A DNA stretch of 64,000 bases from Methanomassiliicoccaceae archaeon UBA71 (GCA_002504405.1 DARO01000013.1:54170-118169), one strand, 5' to 3'; shown: positions 25,168 to 34,393, counted from the first letter of the stretch. The notes: a model not told the origin generated them from the letters alone. Made by a program: numbers and translations.

Positions 25168-26400
25168 ATGTCTGGAACCCTGTACTTCGAATGCTACTCC
25201 GGCATCAGCGGCGACATGGCTGTCGCCGCGATGATAGACCTGGGCGCCGACACAGCCACCCTGGACAGGGCGCTGTCCAGCCTCGGGGTTTCCGGGTTCG
25301 GATACAGGGTGTCGAGGGTCAAGAAGTCGGGGCTCGACGTATGCGATTTCGACGTGGTCCTGGAGGAGGACAACCACGATCATGACATGGAGTACCTGTA
25401 CGGGGGCCATAGCCATCACGATCCACATGGCCACAGCCATAACCATCGCGGCCTCCGGGAGATCATGGCCATCATCGATGGCGCCGACATGACCGACAGA
25501 GCCAGATCGATATCCTCGAGGATCCTCGAGGTCCTCGCCGAGGCGGAGGCCAAGGCTCACGGAGTCCCCCTCGACGAGGTCCACTTCCACGAGGTCGGCG
25601 CATTGGACTCGATAGCCGACATCGTGTCCCTGGGCGTGTGCCTGGATAGCCTCGGGGTCTCGGACGTCTGCTTCTCGGAGCTCCACGAAGGCGTCGGGAC
25701 AGTGAGGTGCCAGCACGGCATCCTGCCCGTTCCGGTTCCGGCCGTCGCCAACATCGTGTCAGCTCACGGGCTGGCTCTGAGCATCACAGGGGCCAGGGGG
25801 GAGCACGTCACCCCCACCGGGGCCGCGTTCGCCGCGGCAGCCCGCACATGCGATCCGCCAGCCTCGTTCAGGGTGGTCCGCGTCGGTATGGGCGCCGGAA
25901 AGAGGGAGTCGGAGCTGTCCGGGATTCTGAGGGCGATGATCGTCGACCCGGAGCCCGAGGCGGACACGGCGGTGAAGCTGGAGTGCAACATCGACGACTG
26001 CACCGGCGAGGCTCTCGGCTACGCGGCGGAGAGACTTATGCGCGAGGGAGCGAAGGACGCCCATTACACGCCGGTGTTCATGAAGAAGGGCCGTCCGGCG
26101 TACCTCCTGACGGTCATATGCAAGGAGTCGGAGCGTCCCAGGATGGAGGGAATAATATTCGAGGAGACCTCCACAGCAGGGATACGCAGGACCCCTGTAG
26201 AGAGGTCAGTAATGTCGCGCAGGATCGAGGAGATCGAGACCCCCTTGGGCAGGGTCGAGGTCAAGGTCCTGACGCGCGGCGATGTCGTCAAGGTCCATCC
26301 GGAGTACGAGTCCCTGGCAGCGATCTGCCGCGAGAAGGGCATACCTTACAGGGAGGCCTACGATGCCGTGATGGCCTCCGTCGCGGCCAGGCGCCGCTGA
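25168..26400 (+). CDS. larC: LarC-like nickel insertion protein (nickel-pincer cofactor)
   Basis: A 410-residue protein of the LarC family: N-terminal LYFECYSGISGDMAVAAMIDLGAD, a histidine-rich loop HSHHDPHGHSHNH (about 84-96) suited to nickel binding, VHFHEVGALDSIADIVS, and a C-terminal ferredoxin-like domain with ECNIDDCTGEALGY and FMKKGRPAYLLTVI. LarC inserts Ni into the pyridinium dithiocarboxylate cofactor of lactate racemase-type enzymes using CTP. Unlike some bacteria, where larC is split by a programmed frameshift, it is one frame. LarB/LarE/LarA are not in view. Start chosen at ATG 25168 rather than GTG 25159. It follows the reductase gene closely. Confidence 0.9.
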   Translation: MSGTLYFECYSGISGDMAVAAMIDLGADTATLDRALSSLGVSGFGYRVSRVKKSGLDVCDFDVVLEEDNHDHDMEYLYGGHSHHDPHGHSHNHRGLREIMAIIDGADMTDRARSISSRILEVLAEAEAKAHGVPLDEVHFHEVGALDSIADIVSLGVCLDSLGVSDVCFSELHEGVGTVRCQHGILPVPVPAVANIVSAHGLALSITGARGEHVTPTGAAFAAAARTCDPPASFRVVRVGMGAGKRESELSGILRAMIVDPEPEADTAVKLECNIDDCTGEALGYAAERLMREGAKDAHYTPVFMKKGRPAYLLTVICKESERPRMEGIIFEETSTAGIRRTPVERSVMSRRIEEIETPLGRVEVKVLTRGDVVKVHPEYESLAAICREKGIPYREAYDAVMASVAARRR

Positions 26401-26436
26401 AGCAACCGCTTTATCGGTCCTCGGCATCGGGAACTC

Positions 26437-28434
26437 ATGGTCGGCCGCGGTTCTCGTCAGAAGCCCATGGTGGTGCGGGGCCATGCCCTAGACCGCCAGC
26501 AGATGGAGGCCGTCATGGACGACTCCCCCACGCAGCTCGTCATCGCGGGTGCCGGGACCGGGAAGACCACGACTCTCATCGGCAAGGTCCGCCACCTGGT
26601 CGAGGACCTGGGGGTCGATCCTGGATCCATTCTCATGATATCCCTGACCAACAACACGGTCGCCGACCTCAGGAGGGCGGTCGGGGAGGAGTTCGGTCCC
26701 GGGTTCGGGTCGGACATCATGACGATCCACGCCCTCGGCAACAGGATCCTGAGGAGGAAGGGATGCGTGGGGAGGGTCCGCACGGAGCTCCTTGCAGGGA
26801 TCATCTACGATCTGGTGGAGAGCGACAGGCGCTGCGCCAGGGCCTTCATGCAGTACGTCGAGTCTATGAGGCAGTCCGGGGCGTCGGACCTCAGCTACGG
26901 GGGCCTGCCCATCCGCGGTCGGGGGCTCAGGTGCATAGCCGACGTGCTCTTCGAGTGCGGCATACGCTGCGAGTACATCCGTCCGTCCCACGGGACCGAT
27001 TCCGTCATCCCCGCGCACCTCAGGGTCGAGCATGGAGGGGTCGCGTTCACGATCCGTGCCGATGACGAGGACGCCCGTGCGGCTTCCAAGGACCGCAGGT
27101 CCGTCATGGACATGCTGCGGAGGCACGGCATAGAGGCGGAGGCGATGAACGTCAACGACCTCGCCGCGGGGATACTGGAGGCATGGGGGACTCGCGTACC
27201 GGACCAGGTCGGGACATTCATCTCCAGGTGCAAGTCCACAGGCACAAACATGCGCCAGCTGGACGAGGCTAACAGGAGGAACCCGACCGCCCTGAGGGCG
27301 GACGTCTCCGAGATGCTGTTCCTCCTGGACCGCGTATGGGACCACTACAACATGGTGTGCCTGGAGAGGGACATGGCGGACTACGAGGACATGGTCATCC
27401 AGGCGGCGGAGTCGGTGAGGGCGGGCCGCAGTCCCGGGAAGCGCTACTCCTGGGTGCTGGTGGACGAGTACCAGGACGTCTCGTCGATACTGGTCGACCT
27501 GCTCATGGTGCTCCGCTCGGCCACGGGCTTCCGCTTGTTCTGCGTCGGGGACGACTGGCAGAGCATCTACTCGTTCACAGGCGGAGACGTGTGGCAGATG
27601 TACGACTTCGGGAAGGTCTGGGGCGGGTACGGCCGGGTCTCCGTCCGTAGGATAGAGCGCACCTACCGCTATCCGCAGCAGATCGCGGACATGGCCTCCC
27701 GCTTCATCTCCAAGAACCCCATGCAGCAGAAGAAGCATGTGGTATCCATGGGCGCGGACCCTACGATACCGGTGCAGCTCCTGCCGGTCGCCTCGGACAG
27801 GGACATCCCCCGGATGATCTCCAACCGGCTGGACTACCTCGACCCGTCGGGGTCGGTAATGGTCGTGGGCAGGACCAGGAACGACGTCTACGCCCTGGGG
27901 GGAGGCACAGGACAGTTCCTGTTCGGCTCGAGGGACGGCCCCTCGTCCGGAACCGTGGATGTGACGTACCGCAGATGGTCAGAGGACTCCGGCGGATGGG
28001 AGGACGTGAGGCCGCTCAGGTTCATGACCGCCCATTCCTCCAAGGGGCTGGAGGCAGACTTCGTGTTCCTCCTCGCGGACCGGGACAGGGGAGGGTTCCC
28101 GTCACTGGCTTCCGACAGCATAGGGGACCTCTTCAGGCGCCGGGAGGAGGGGATCGAGCTGCCGGAGGAGAGGAGGGTGCTATATGTGGCGATGACCCGC
28201 GCCAGAAAGAGGCTGTTCATCGTCAACAGGATGGACGAGGACGGATACGCGCAGTCGGGAACTTCGCCGTTCGTGCAGGAGATCATCGCCGACAATCCGA
28301 TGCTATCCAAGTCCACACCGTTCTGCCCGGAGTGCTTCGGGCCGATGAGGATCTCGGCAGCCAACGGCCGCAGGTTCTACGGGTGCTGCGACTACCCCGC
28401 ATGCAGGGGTACGAGGCCGTTCTTCGGTCTCTGA
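26437..28434 (+). CDS. UvrD/Rep-type superfamily 1 helicase with C-terminal topoisomerase zinc finger
   Basis: A 665-residue SF1A helicase resembling helicase IV (HelD). Motif I GAGTGKTT (about 38-45), motif Ia SLTNNTV, motif II VLVDEYQDVS (about 340-349), motif III VGDDWQSIYSFTGGD (the double Trp/Gln reading typical of HelD), motif IV ERTYRYP, motif V TAHSSKGLEADFVFLL and motif VI RRVLYVAMTRARKR. At about 630-658 is a four-cysteine topoisomerase-type zinc finger (CPEC...GCCDYPACRG). It likely unwinds DNA in repair. It starts 36 nt after larC. Confidence 0.92.
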   Translation: MVGRGSRQKPMVVRGHALDRQQMEAVMDDSPTQLVIAGAGTGKTTTLIGKVRHLVEDLGVDPGSILMISLTNNTVADLRRAVGEEFGPGFGSDIMTIHALGNRILRRKGCVGRVRTELLAGIIYDLVESDRRCARAFMQYVESMRQSGASDLSYGGLPIRGRGLRCIADVLFECGIRCEYIRPSHGTDSVIPAHLRVEHGGVAFTIRADDEDARAASKDRRSVMDMLRRHGIEAEAMNVNDLAAGILEAWGTRVPDQVGTFISRCKSTGTNMRQLDEANRRNPTALRADVSEMLFLLDRVWDHYNMVCLERDMADYEDMVIQAAESVRAGRSPGKRYSWVLVDEYQDVSSILVDLLMVLRSATGFRLFCVGDDWQSIYSFTGGDVWQMYDFGKVWGGYGRVSVRRIERTYRYPQQIADMASRFISKNPMQQKKHVVSMGADPTIPVQLLPVASDRDIPRMISNRLDYLDPSGSVMVVGRTRNDVYALGGGTGQFLFGSRDGPSSGTVDVTYRRWSEDSGGWEDVRPLRFMTAHSSKGLEADFVFLLADRDRGGFPSLASDSIGDLFRRREEGIELPEERRVLYVAMTRARKRLFIVNRMDEDGYAQSGTSPFVQEIIADNPMLSKSTPFCPECFGPMRISAANGRRFYGCCDYPACRGTRPFFGL

Positions 28435-28475
28435 AGATGAAGCTAGGGTGCGATCGTTTATCAGGAACATTCTTA

Positions 28476-28500
28476 TAGAAGTTCTAACAGTAGAAGCTCC
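28476..28500 (+). promoter_or_regulatory. Promoter repeats upstream of htpG
   Basis: TAGAAGTTCTA (28476-28486), palindromic around the central G, overlaps a CTTATAG TATA-like box; a related TAGAAGCTC starts 15 bp further on at 28491. The two direct copies of TAGAAGyTC are candidate sites for a heat-shock-type regulator. Confidence 0.4.
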
Positions 28501-28537
28501 ATAGCACCCCGAGCGGGTCGCATCAGAGGTAGTGTAC

Positions 28538-30442
28538 ATGGCCAAGAAACAGTTCAAGGCGGAGTCAAAGCAGCTCCTCAACCTCATGATCAATTCCATC
28601 TACACCCACAGGGAGATTTTCCTGAGGGAGATAATCTCAAACGCATCGGATGCCCTCGACAAGCTCTACTACAGGTCCATAACCGATTCGTCCGTCCCTG
28701 TATCCAGGGAGGACCTGAGCATCAGGGTGTCGGTCGACAAGGACGCCGGCACCGTCACGGTCTCCGACAACGGCATCGGGATGACGAAGGAGGAGATGGA
28801 CTCCAACCTGGGGGTCATCGCCCACAGCGGATCCCTCGATTTCAAGAAAGAGGTCGACAATCCCGACATAGACATCATCGGGCAGTTCGGCGTGGGATTC
28901 TACTCATCGTTCCTGGTATCAGACAAGGTCACCGTCGTGTCCCGGCCATACGGGTCCGACGAGGCCTGGCAGTGGAGCAGCGAGGGGACAGACGGGTACA
29001 CCCTGAAGGAGGGTCAGAGGGACTCCTGGGGGACCGATGTTATCATGCACCTCCGTCAAGACGACGAGAACGAGAACTACAGCAGGTATCTGGATTCGTA
29101 CGAGGTCCAGTCCCTCATCAAGAAGTACTCGGACTACGTCCGCTGGCCCATACACATGGAGGTCGAGAGGGAGGATTACGTCGAGACCGAGGAGAAGGAT
29201 GACGACGGCAACCCCAAGAAGGAGTGGGTGACATCCATCAAGGACGAGGTCGTCAACAGCATGATCCCCATCTGGCAGAGGCCCAGGGACGAGGTCTCCG
29301 ACGACGACTGCAAGGCGTTCTACAAGGAGAAGTTCAGGGACTGGGAGGATCCCGTGTCTGTGATGAGGGTCAACGCGGAGGGGGTCGTGAGCTTCCGCGC
29401 GATGCTGTTCATCCCCGGTCAGGCGCCCTACAACTTCTACAGCAGGGAGTACGAGCCCGGCCTCCAGCTTTACTCCTCGGGCGTGCTCATCATGGACAAG
29501 TGCAAGGACCTTCTCCCTGACTGCTTCAGGTTCGTGCGCGGGATAGTGGACTCCCCGGATCTGTCTCTCAACATCTCAAGGGAGCTGCTCCAGCACGACC
29601 GCCAGCTGGCCACCATCAGGTCGAATCTCGAGAAGAAGATCAAAGCGGAGCTCGCCAGGATGCTGGACGAGGACAGGGAGAAGTACCTCGGCTTCTACAA
29701 GGCGTTCGGCCCTCAGCTCAAGTACGGCATAGTCGAGGACTACGGGATGAAGGCCGACCTGCTGAAGGACCTGCTCCTGTTCCAGTCCTACGACAAGGAT
29801 TCGATGGTGACGCTGAAGGAGTACGTGGACTCGATGCCGGAGGGGCAGAGCAGGATATACTACGCCGCGGCAGAGAGCATCGCCAGGGCGAAGCAGCTCC
29901 CCCAGACCGAGCAGGTCAGGGAGAGGGGCTACGACATCCTCCTCTTCGGGGAGGACGCGGACGAGTTCGTCGCGAGGACCCTCAGGGATTACGATGGAAA
30001 GCAGTTCTGCGACGTGGCTGGCGGCGATCTCGGCCTGGAGACCGACGAGGAGCGGAAGGCGTCCGACGAGAGGGATGAGGCCGAGAAGGAGATCATGGAC
30101 TTCATGAGGCAGACCCTGGGTGACGCAGTATCGGACGTAAGGCCCTCCAGGAAGCTCAAGACGCATGCGGTCTGCATGAGCACCGACGGGGACGTATCCC
30201 TGGAGATGGAGAAGTACTTCGCCTCGATCCCGGGAGCCGATACAGGCAGGGTGAAGGCCAGGAAGGTCCTGGAGGTAAACGTGGGCCATCCCGCGTATGC
30301 GTCACTCAAGAAGGCCTATGCGGAGGACAGGGACAAGGCGGCCGATATGGTCAGGATCATGCACGACCAGGCCCTGCTGATCGCCGGCATGCCCCTGGAC
30401 GATATGCTCGGATACTCCGACAGGGTGTTCGGGTTGTTCTGA
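28538..30442 (+). CDS. htpG: Molecular chaperone HtpG (Hsp90)
   Basis: A 634-residue bacterial-type Hsp90. The N-terminal GHKL ATPase contains EIISNASDALDKL, DNGIGMTKEEM, GQFGVGFYSSFLV and, in the lid-end region, GTDVIMHL; the middle domain has the catalytic-arginine region LNISRELLQ; the C-terminus ends VFGLF without a eukaryotic MEEVD. Start ATG 28538 with GAGGTAG before it, not GTG 28532. Hsp90 is generally absent from archaea, so lateral transfer from bacteria is likely. Its GC content and codon use match its neighbours, implying the transfer is old. No co-chaperone is encoded nearby. Confidence 0.96.
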   Translation: MAKKQFKAESKQLLNLMINSIYTHREIFLREIISNASDALDKLYYRSITDSSVPVSREDLSIRVSVDKDAGTVTVSDNGIGMTKEEMDSNLGVIAHSGSLDFKKEVDNPDIDIIGQFGVGFYSSFLVSDKVTVVSRPYGSDEAWQWSSEGTDGYTLKEGQRDSWGTDVIMHLRQDDENENYSRYLDSYEVQSLIKKYSDYVRWPIHMEVEREDYVETEEKDDDGNPKKEWVTSIKDEVVNSMIPIWQRPRDEVSDDDCKAFYKEKFRDWEDPVSVMRVNAEGVVSFRAMLFIPGQAPYNFYSREYEPGLQLYSSGVLIMDKCKDLLPDCFRFVRGIVDSPDLSLNISRELLQHDRQLATIRSNLEKKIKAELARMLDEDREKYLGFYKAFGPQLKYGIVEDYGMKADLLKDLLLFQSYDKDSMVTLKEYVDSMPEGQSRIYYAAAESIARAKQLPQTEQVRERGYDILLFGEDADEFVARTLRDYDGKQFCDVAGGDLGLETDEERKASDERDEAEKEIMDFMRQTLGDAVSDVRPSRKLKTHAVCMSTDGDVSLEMEKYFASIPGADTGRVKARKVLEVNVGHPAYASLKKAYAEDRDKAADMVRIMHDQALLIAGMPLDDMLGYSDRVFGLF

Positions 30443-30455
30443 TAAACCCATTCCG

Positions 30456-30481
30456 CCCCGGCTTCCCTCTGGGGGCCGGGG
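30456..30481 (+). terminator. GC hairpin after htpG
   Basis: CCCCGGC / GCCGGGG stem of 7 bp with a 12-nt loop, 13 nt after the htpG stop. Confidence 0.45.
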
Positions 30482-30564
30482 CCGGAGACCCCGAGGCGCA
30501 GTTCTCCGGACCATCCGAAGCTGCATCGGGCTGAGATTAATAGGATGATGCGCATCCCGTCGCG

Positions 30565-31479
30565 ATGTCTGGAGTCAAACCCGTGAAGGCGGGATGGTGG
30601 AACGCGTTCAGGCCCTGGACGCTGCACGGGGCGGTGGTCCCTGTGATCATCGGCGGGGCGGTGGCGTACGTCGACGGGTCGTTCAATCCCGCGATATTCA
30701 TCCTGATCCTCATTGGCGGCTGCCTCCTGCAGTCTGCGGCCAATCTCCTCAACACCTACGGCGATTTCGTCAAGGGGACGGACACGGTCGAGAACGAGAC
30801 CCGCTCCCCCGAGCTGGTCACCGGAGTCCTGAGGCCGAAGCAGGTGCTCATGGCTGGGCTGGCATGCCTGGGGGTCACCTGCCTGATCGGGCTGGTTTTC
30901 ATATGGTATGTGGGATGGGCGATACTCCCGATAGGGATCCTGGGCGTCGCTGGCGCCGGCCTGTACACCGTGGGGACGGCATACAAGTACCACGGCCTCG
31001 GGCAGCCATCGGTGTTCCTGCTGATGGGGATCCTCATGCCGATGGGGACGTACTTCGTCCTGACAGGCGGGTATTCGTGGGAGGTGCTCCTGCTCTCGCT
31101 ACCCAATGCATTCATGATAACGGCGGTCCTCAGCGGCAACGAGACCCGCGATTACGAGGAGGACAAGAGGGCGGGCGTGGGGACGCTGTCGGGGCATCTT
31201 AGCCATGAGGGCAGCTTCAGGCTGTACTACTTCCTGAACGCGGTCGGGTACCCGGTGCTCCTGGTTCTAATCATCGTCGGGGCGGTTCCATGGACCTGCG
31301 CGCTGGCCTTCGTCTCTCTGTTCGACCTCCGGGCACTGATCGTGAACGGGAGAAGGGCTCCGGAGGACGGGCATGCCAACTTCATGCTCGTCCCGATGGC
31401 CTTCAGGCAGAACTGGCATTTCGGGGTCCTGTTGGTTGTCGGCTATTTGATTTACTATTGCGCCTTACCGGTGATTTGA
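30565..31479 (+). CDS. menA: UbiA/MenA-family prenyltransferase
   Basis: A 304-residue integral membrane protein with about eight helices and the UbiA-superfamily prenyl diphosphate site: first aspartate-rich motif NLLNTYGDFVKGTD (about 71-84) and second region GNETRDYEEDKRAGV (about 192-206). This pattern is closest to MenA (1,4-dihydroxy-2-naphthoate prenyltransferase). It is followed 1 nt later by a UbiE/MenG-type methyltransferase. In a methanogen the pair could make methanophenazine or another lipid-soluble redox carrier instead of menaquinone; no other men genes are in view. Confidence 0.85.
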   Translation: MSGVKPVKAGWWNAFRPWTLHGAVVPVIIGGAVAYVDGSFNPAIFILILIGGCLLQSAANLLNTYGDFVKGTDTVENETRSPELVTGVLRPKQVLMAGLACLGVTCLIGLVFIWYVGWAILPIGILGVAGAGLYTVGTAYKYHGLGQPSVFLLMGILMPMGTYFVLTGGYSWEVLLLSLPNAFMITAVLSGNETRDYEEDKRAGVGTLSGHLSHEGSFRLYYFLNAVGYPVLLVLIIVGAVPWTCALAFVSLFDLRALIVNGRRAPEDGHANFMLVPMAFRQNWHFGVLLVVGYLIYYCALPVI

Positions 31480-31480
31480 A

Positions 31481-32227
31481 ATGACAGAGGATCAGAAGAA
31501 GGGTGTACAGTTCGAGGGCAAGGAAGCGTACGTCAAGGACGTATTCACGGAGATCGCCGAGTACTACGACGAGATGAACGAGATAATGTCCATGCACATG
31601 GTCCAGGGATGGCACAAATTCATGATGAAGAAGGCCGGGGACATCTCCGGGAAGAAGTGCCTCGACGTCGGCACCGGCACGGGCGAGATCGCGTTCCACG
31701 TGGCGAGGAAGGCCGGAAGCGGTTCCACGGTCGTAGGGGTCGACATAACCCCCAGGATGCTGGAGCTCGCCGCCAGGAAGGAATCCGGTCTGGACCTCCC
31801 CGTCAAGATCGAATGGAGGGAGGGCGACGCCCTGGACCTTGACTTCCCGGACGGGTCGTTCGACCTCGTGACATCGGGTTACATGCTCCGCAACGTCACC
31901 GACATACAGAAGGCGGTGTGCGAGATGTACCGCGTCCTGGCCCCTGGCGGAAAGGTGGTCGTCGCGGAGCTCTCGAAGCCCGACAACAAGCTCATCCGCT
32001 TCTTCTACGACATCTACATGAAGAGGATCAAAAAGAAGGGGAGGAAGTACGACAAGGGCAAGGTCATAGACGGGCGCCAGCCGGCCTACGACTGGCTCAC
32101 CGCCTCCATCGAGGGCTTCCCATACGGTGAGGACATGGTCGCCATCTTCAGGAAGGCCGGCTTCGAGGATGCCAGGTTCTACGTGAAGAGCTTCGGGGCC
32201 GTCAACATCTACGTGGGATCCAGATGA
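31481..32227 (+). CDS. ubiE: UbiE/MenG-type methyltransferase
   Basis: A 248-residue SAM-dependent methyltransferase with the UbiE pattern: VFTEIAEYYDEMNEIMSMHMVQGWHKFM, motif I LDVGTGTGEIA, post I VVGVDITPRMLELA, then DGSFDLVTSGYMLRNVTDIQKAVCEMYRVLAPGG and VVVAELSKP. UbiE/MenG C-methylates the ring of prenylated quinones. Its tight linkage with the MenA-like gene supports joint synthesis of a prenylated aromatic electron carrier. Its stop overlaps the start of the downstream HAD gene (ATGA). Confidence 0.9.
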   Translation: MTEDQKKGVQFEGKEAYVKDVFTEIAEYYDEMNEIMSMHMVQGWHKFMMKKAGDISGKKCLDVGTGTGEIAFHVARKAGSGSTVVGVDITPRMLELAARKESGLDLPVKIEWREGDALDLDFPDGSFDLVTSGYMLRNVTDIQKAVCEMYRVLAPGGKVVVAELSKPDNKLIRFFYDIYMKRIKKKGRKYDKGKVIDGRQPAYDWLTASIEGFPYGEDMVAIFRKAGFEDARFYVKSFGAVNIYVGSR

Positions 32228-32853
32228 AGGAGTACGAGCTCTATCTGTTCGATTTCGACAACACGCTATACGACACGGTGCAGGGGATAAACGACCTGCT
32301 CTCCCAGGTCCTCCCATCGGTCGGGCTCGAATACGACCCGTCCAAGATATCCCTGTACCTGTCCACAACCCTGGACAACCTGTTCCACCAGGAGGGTATG
32401 GACGACGACAAGCGCGAGAGGCTGGCGAAGGCACTGAGGATGATCAAGGCATCAGACAACTACCGCGGTGCGAAGCCGTTCCCCGAGGCCGCCGAGGTCC
32501 TGGGGGAGTTGAAGGCCCGCGGGAAGAGGATGGCCATAGTTTCAGGCAAGGCCGTCCACAAGATCGAGAACCTACTGGCCGACGACGGCCTCGGCCATCT
32601 GCCAGAGTTCGTGATCGGATGGGAGGACACCGAGAGGCACAAGCCCTATCCGGACCCGATACTCCTCGCGATGTCCAGGTTCGACATTCCTCCGGAGAGG
32701 TGCGTCTATGTCGGGGACAGCTCGAGCGATCCGATTGCCGCCGAGGCGGCGGGGATAGACTCCGTCGTCGTCAGGAGGGCGGGAGGTCTCACTCCGGAGG
32801 GACTTCCGTGCACATACGAGCTGCCAGACCTCAGAGGGCTCCTTGACTACTGA
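32224..32853 (+). CDS. HAD superfamily hydrolase
   Basis: A 209-residue HAD phosphatase: motif I FDFDNTLYDT (about 9-18), motif II IVSGKA (about 102-107), lysine in RHKPYPDP (about 140) and motif IV YVGDSSSD (about 160-167), with a helical cap between. The substrate is unknown. It is translationally coupled to ubiE (4-nt overlap), so it could dephosphorylate an intermediate of that pathway, for example a prenyl phosphate; this is inference. Its 3' end overlaps the convergent Sel1-repeat gene by 23 nt. Confidence 0.85.
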   Translation: MKEYELYLFDFDNTLYDTVQGINDLLSQVLPSVGLEYDPSKISLYLSTTLDNLFHQEGMDDDKRERLAKALRMIKASDNYRGAKPFPEAAEVLGELKARGKRMAIVSGKAVHKIENLLADDGLGHLPEFVIGWEDTERHKPYPDPILLAMSRFDIPPERCVYVGDSSSDPIAAEAAGIDSVVVRRAGGLTPEGLPCTYELPDLRGLLDY

Positions 32854-33925
32854 GGCGGGAGATAAGGTCCGCCGCCTCCTGCACTCCTTCCATCGCGGCC
32901 TCTGTGACGAGGCGGATAGCCTCCCTGTCATCCATGCATATCTTTCCGGACAGAGCGAGTGCGCCGAGGTTGTACTTGGATGTAGGCTCCCCCTGGCTCG
33001 CCGACTTGCGGAACCATGATTCGGCCGATTCCATGTCGCCCCGGTTCAGGCAGGCGCAGCCCATCATCATCTGACCGTAGGCGAATCCGGACTCGGCCGC
33101 TCCCAGGAACCATTCCTCCGCCTTGGCGGGGTCGTGGTCTTCGAACCTCTCATCAGAGTAGATCAGCCCCAGGTTGTACATCGCCTTCACATCCCCGTCC
33201 ATGGCCGCGTCCATGAACACATCCACCGCTTCCGTCAGGTCACCCCTCTCGTAGAGTATGCCTCCCAGGCACAGGCGGGCGTCGTTGTCCCCCTGGCCGG
33301 CGGACAGGCGGAACAGCCTCTCGGCCTCTTCGTGGTCCACGGGGATCCCCTCCCCGGTGTCCAGCATGAATGCCAGGTCGTACTGGGCACCGGGATCCCC
33401 CAGATCCGCCGCTCTGCGGTACAGTTCCGCGGCGGCGAGCTTGTCAATCGGTATGCCCTGGCCGTTCCTGTGCATGACGGCCAGCATGCACATCGAATCG
33501 GGGTCTCCCAATCCTGCTGCCTCGGAGTACAGTCTCGCCGCCTCTGTGCAGTCCCTCCCCGTCCCTATGCCCGTCGCAAGCATCGATGCCAGGTTCCTCA
33601 TGCCCGTGATGCTACCGGATTCGGCCGCAGCCCTGAACCAGCGGACCGCCTCCTCGGGGCGGGACATGCTGGACATGAGCGCGCCCAGGTTGCACTGCGC
33701 CGTCTGGTCGCCGGACTCTGCCGCACGCCTCAGGTGGACCTCTGCCGACTCAGGGTCCGGATCGCACCCCTCGCCGACCATGAGCATGTATCCGGCGGAT
33801 GACGAGGCCTTCACGTCGCCCATGTCAGAGGCCTCGATGTACCTTTCCAGTGCGCCGGCGGGATCGCCGGAGCGGATTTCGTCAGCCATCGACCTGAGCC
33901 TCTCGGCGTCGTCTCTGCAGTCCAT
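32831..33925 (-). CDS. Sel1-like repeat (tetratricopeptide-type) protein
   Basis: A 364-residue protein made of about nine Sel1-type alpha-alpha repeats, e.g. AAESGDQTAQCNLGALMSSM, AGLGDPDSMCMLAVMHRNG, ADLGDPGAQYDLAFMLDTGEG and AMDGDVKAMYNLGLIYSDE, each following the A..GD..A...LG..Y..G consensus of 36-38 residues. Such proteins are scaffolds for protein-protein contacts. No signal peptide or enzyme domain. The start is ATG 33925 (MDCRDDAERL); a longer reading frame upstream would cross the divergent gene. It is convergent with the HAD gene. Confidence 0.88.
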   Translation of the reverse strand: MDCRDDAERLRSMADEIRSGDPAGALERYIEASDMGDVKASSSAGYMLMVGEGCDPDPESAEVHLRRAAESGDQTAQCNLGALMSSMSRPEEAVRWFRAAAESGSITGMRNLASMLATGIGTGRDCTEAARLYSEAAGLGDPDSMCMLAVMHRNGQGIPIDKLAAAELYRRAADLGDPGAQYDLAFMLDTGEGIPVDHEEAERLFRLSAGQGDNDARLCLGGILYERGDLTEAVDVFMDAAMDGDVKAMYNLGLIYSDERFEDHDPAKAEEWFLGAAESGFAYGQMMMGCACLNRGDMESAESWFRKSASQGEPTSKYNLGALALSGKICMDDREAIRLVTEAAMEGVQEAADLISRLSSQGAL

Positions 33926-33997
33926 GGCCGAATTATGGCGAACGTGGACATATCCGTTTGCATAGTCCTTTATCCCAGTTGTCCCATGGGGTGGCCG

Positions 33998-34393
33998 ATG
34001 TCGGGAGTGAACAAGGTTGCCAGCATCATCAGCCTGGTATTCGTGCTGCTGTTCGCGTTCATGTTCATAGGCACGGCAATCAACATCCCATTCCCCATGA
34101 ACATTATGTTCATCCTGGTGCCGCTCCTGATAGTCGTCGTGACCATACGCGCAATAATACGCTCCCTCAGGACGGAACCCGTCGGGGGCCCCTCGGCAGG
34201 CAACGATGGCGAAGGGTACCATGACGACCCTCCGGCTCGGGATGGCCAGTCCGGTATCTCCGACGACCCGTATTCCTCTGACAGGTATTACGGGATCGGA
34301 CCTACCAGGGTAGGCGCAAGGTTCTGCCCCACCTGCGGGGAGCCTCTGGAGGAGGGGGACGTCTTCTGCTCCAGATGCGGAAGGAAGCTATGA
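33998..34393 (+). CDS. Membrane-anchored zinc-ribbon protein
   Basis: A 131-residue protein with two membrane helices (about 6-27 and 33-52), a polar linker with Gly/Asp/Ser, and a C-terminal zinc ribbon CPTCGEPLEEGDVFCSRCGRK. Function unknown; such proteins are common in archaea. The ATG at 33998 is about 26 nt after a TTTATC TATA box, fitting a leaderless start; an in-frame ATG at 33986 is possible. Confidence 0.75.
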   Translation: MSGVNKVASIISLVFVLLFAFMFIGTAINIPFPMNIMFILVPLLIVVVTIRAIIRSLRTEPVGGPSAGNDGEGYHDDPPARDGQSGISDDPYSSDRYYGIGPTRVGARFCPTCGEPLEEGDVFCSRCGRKL

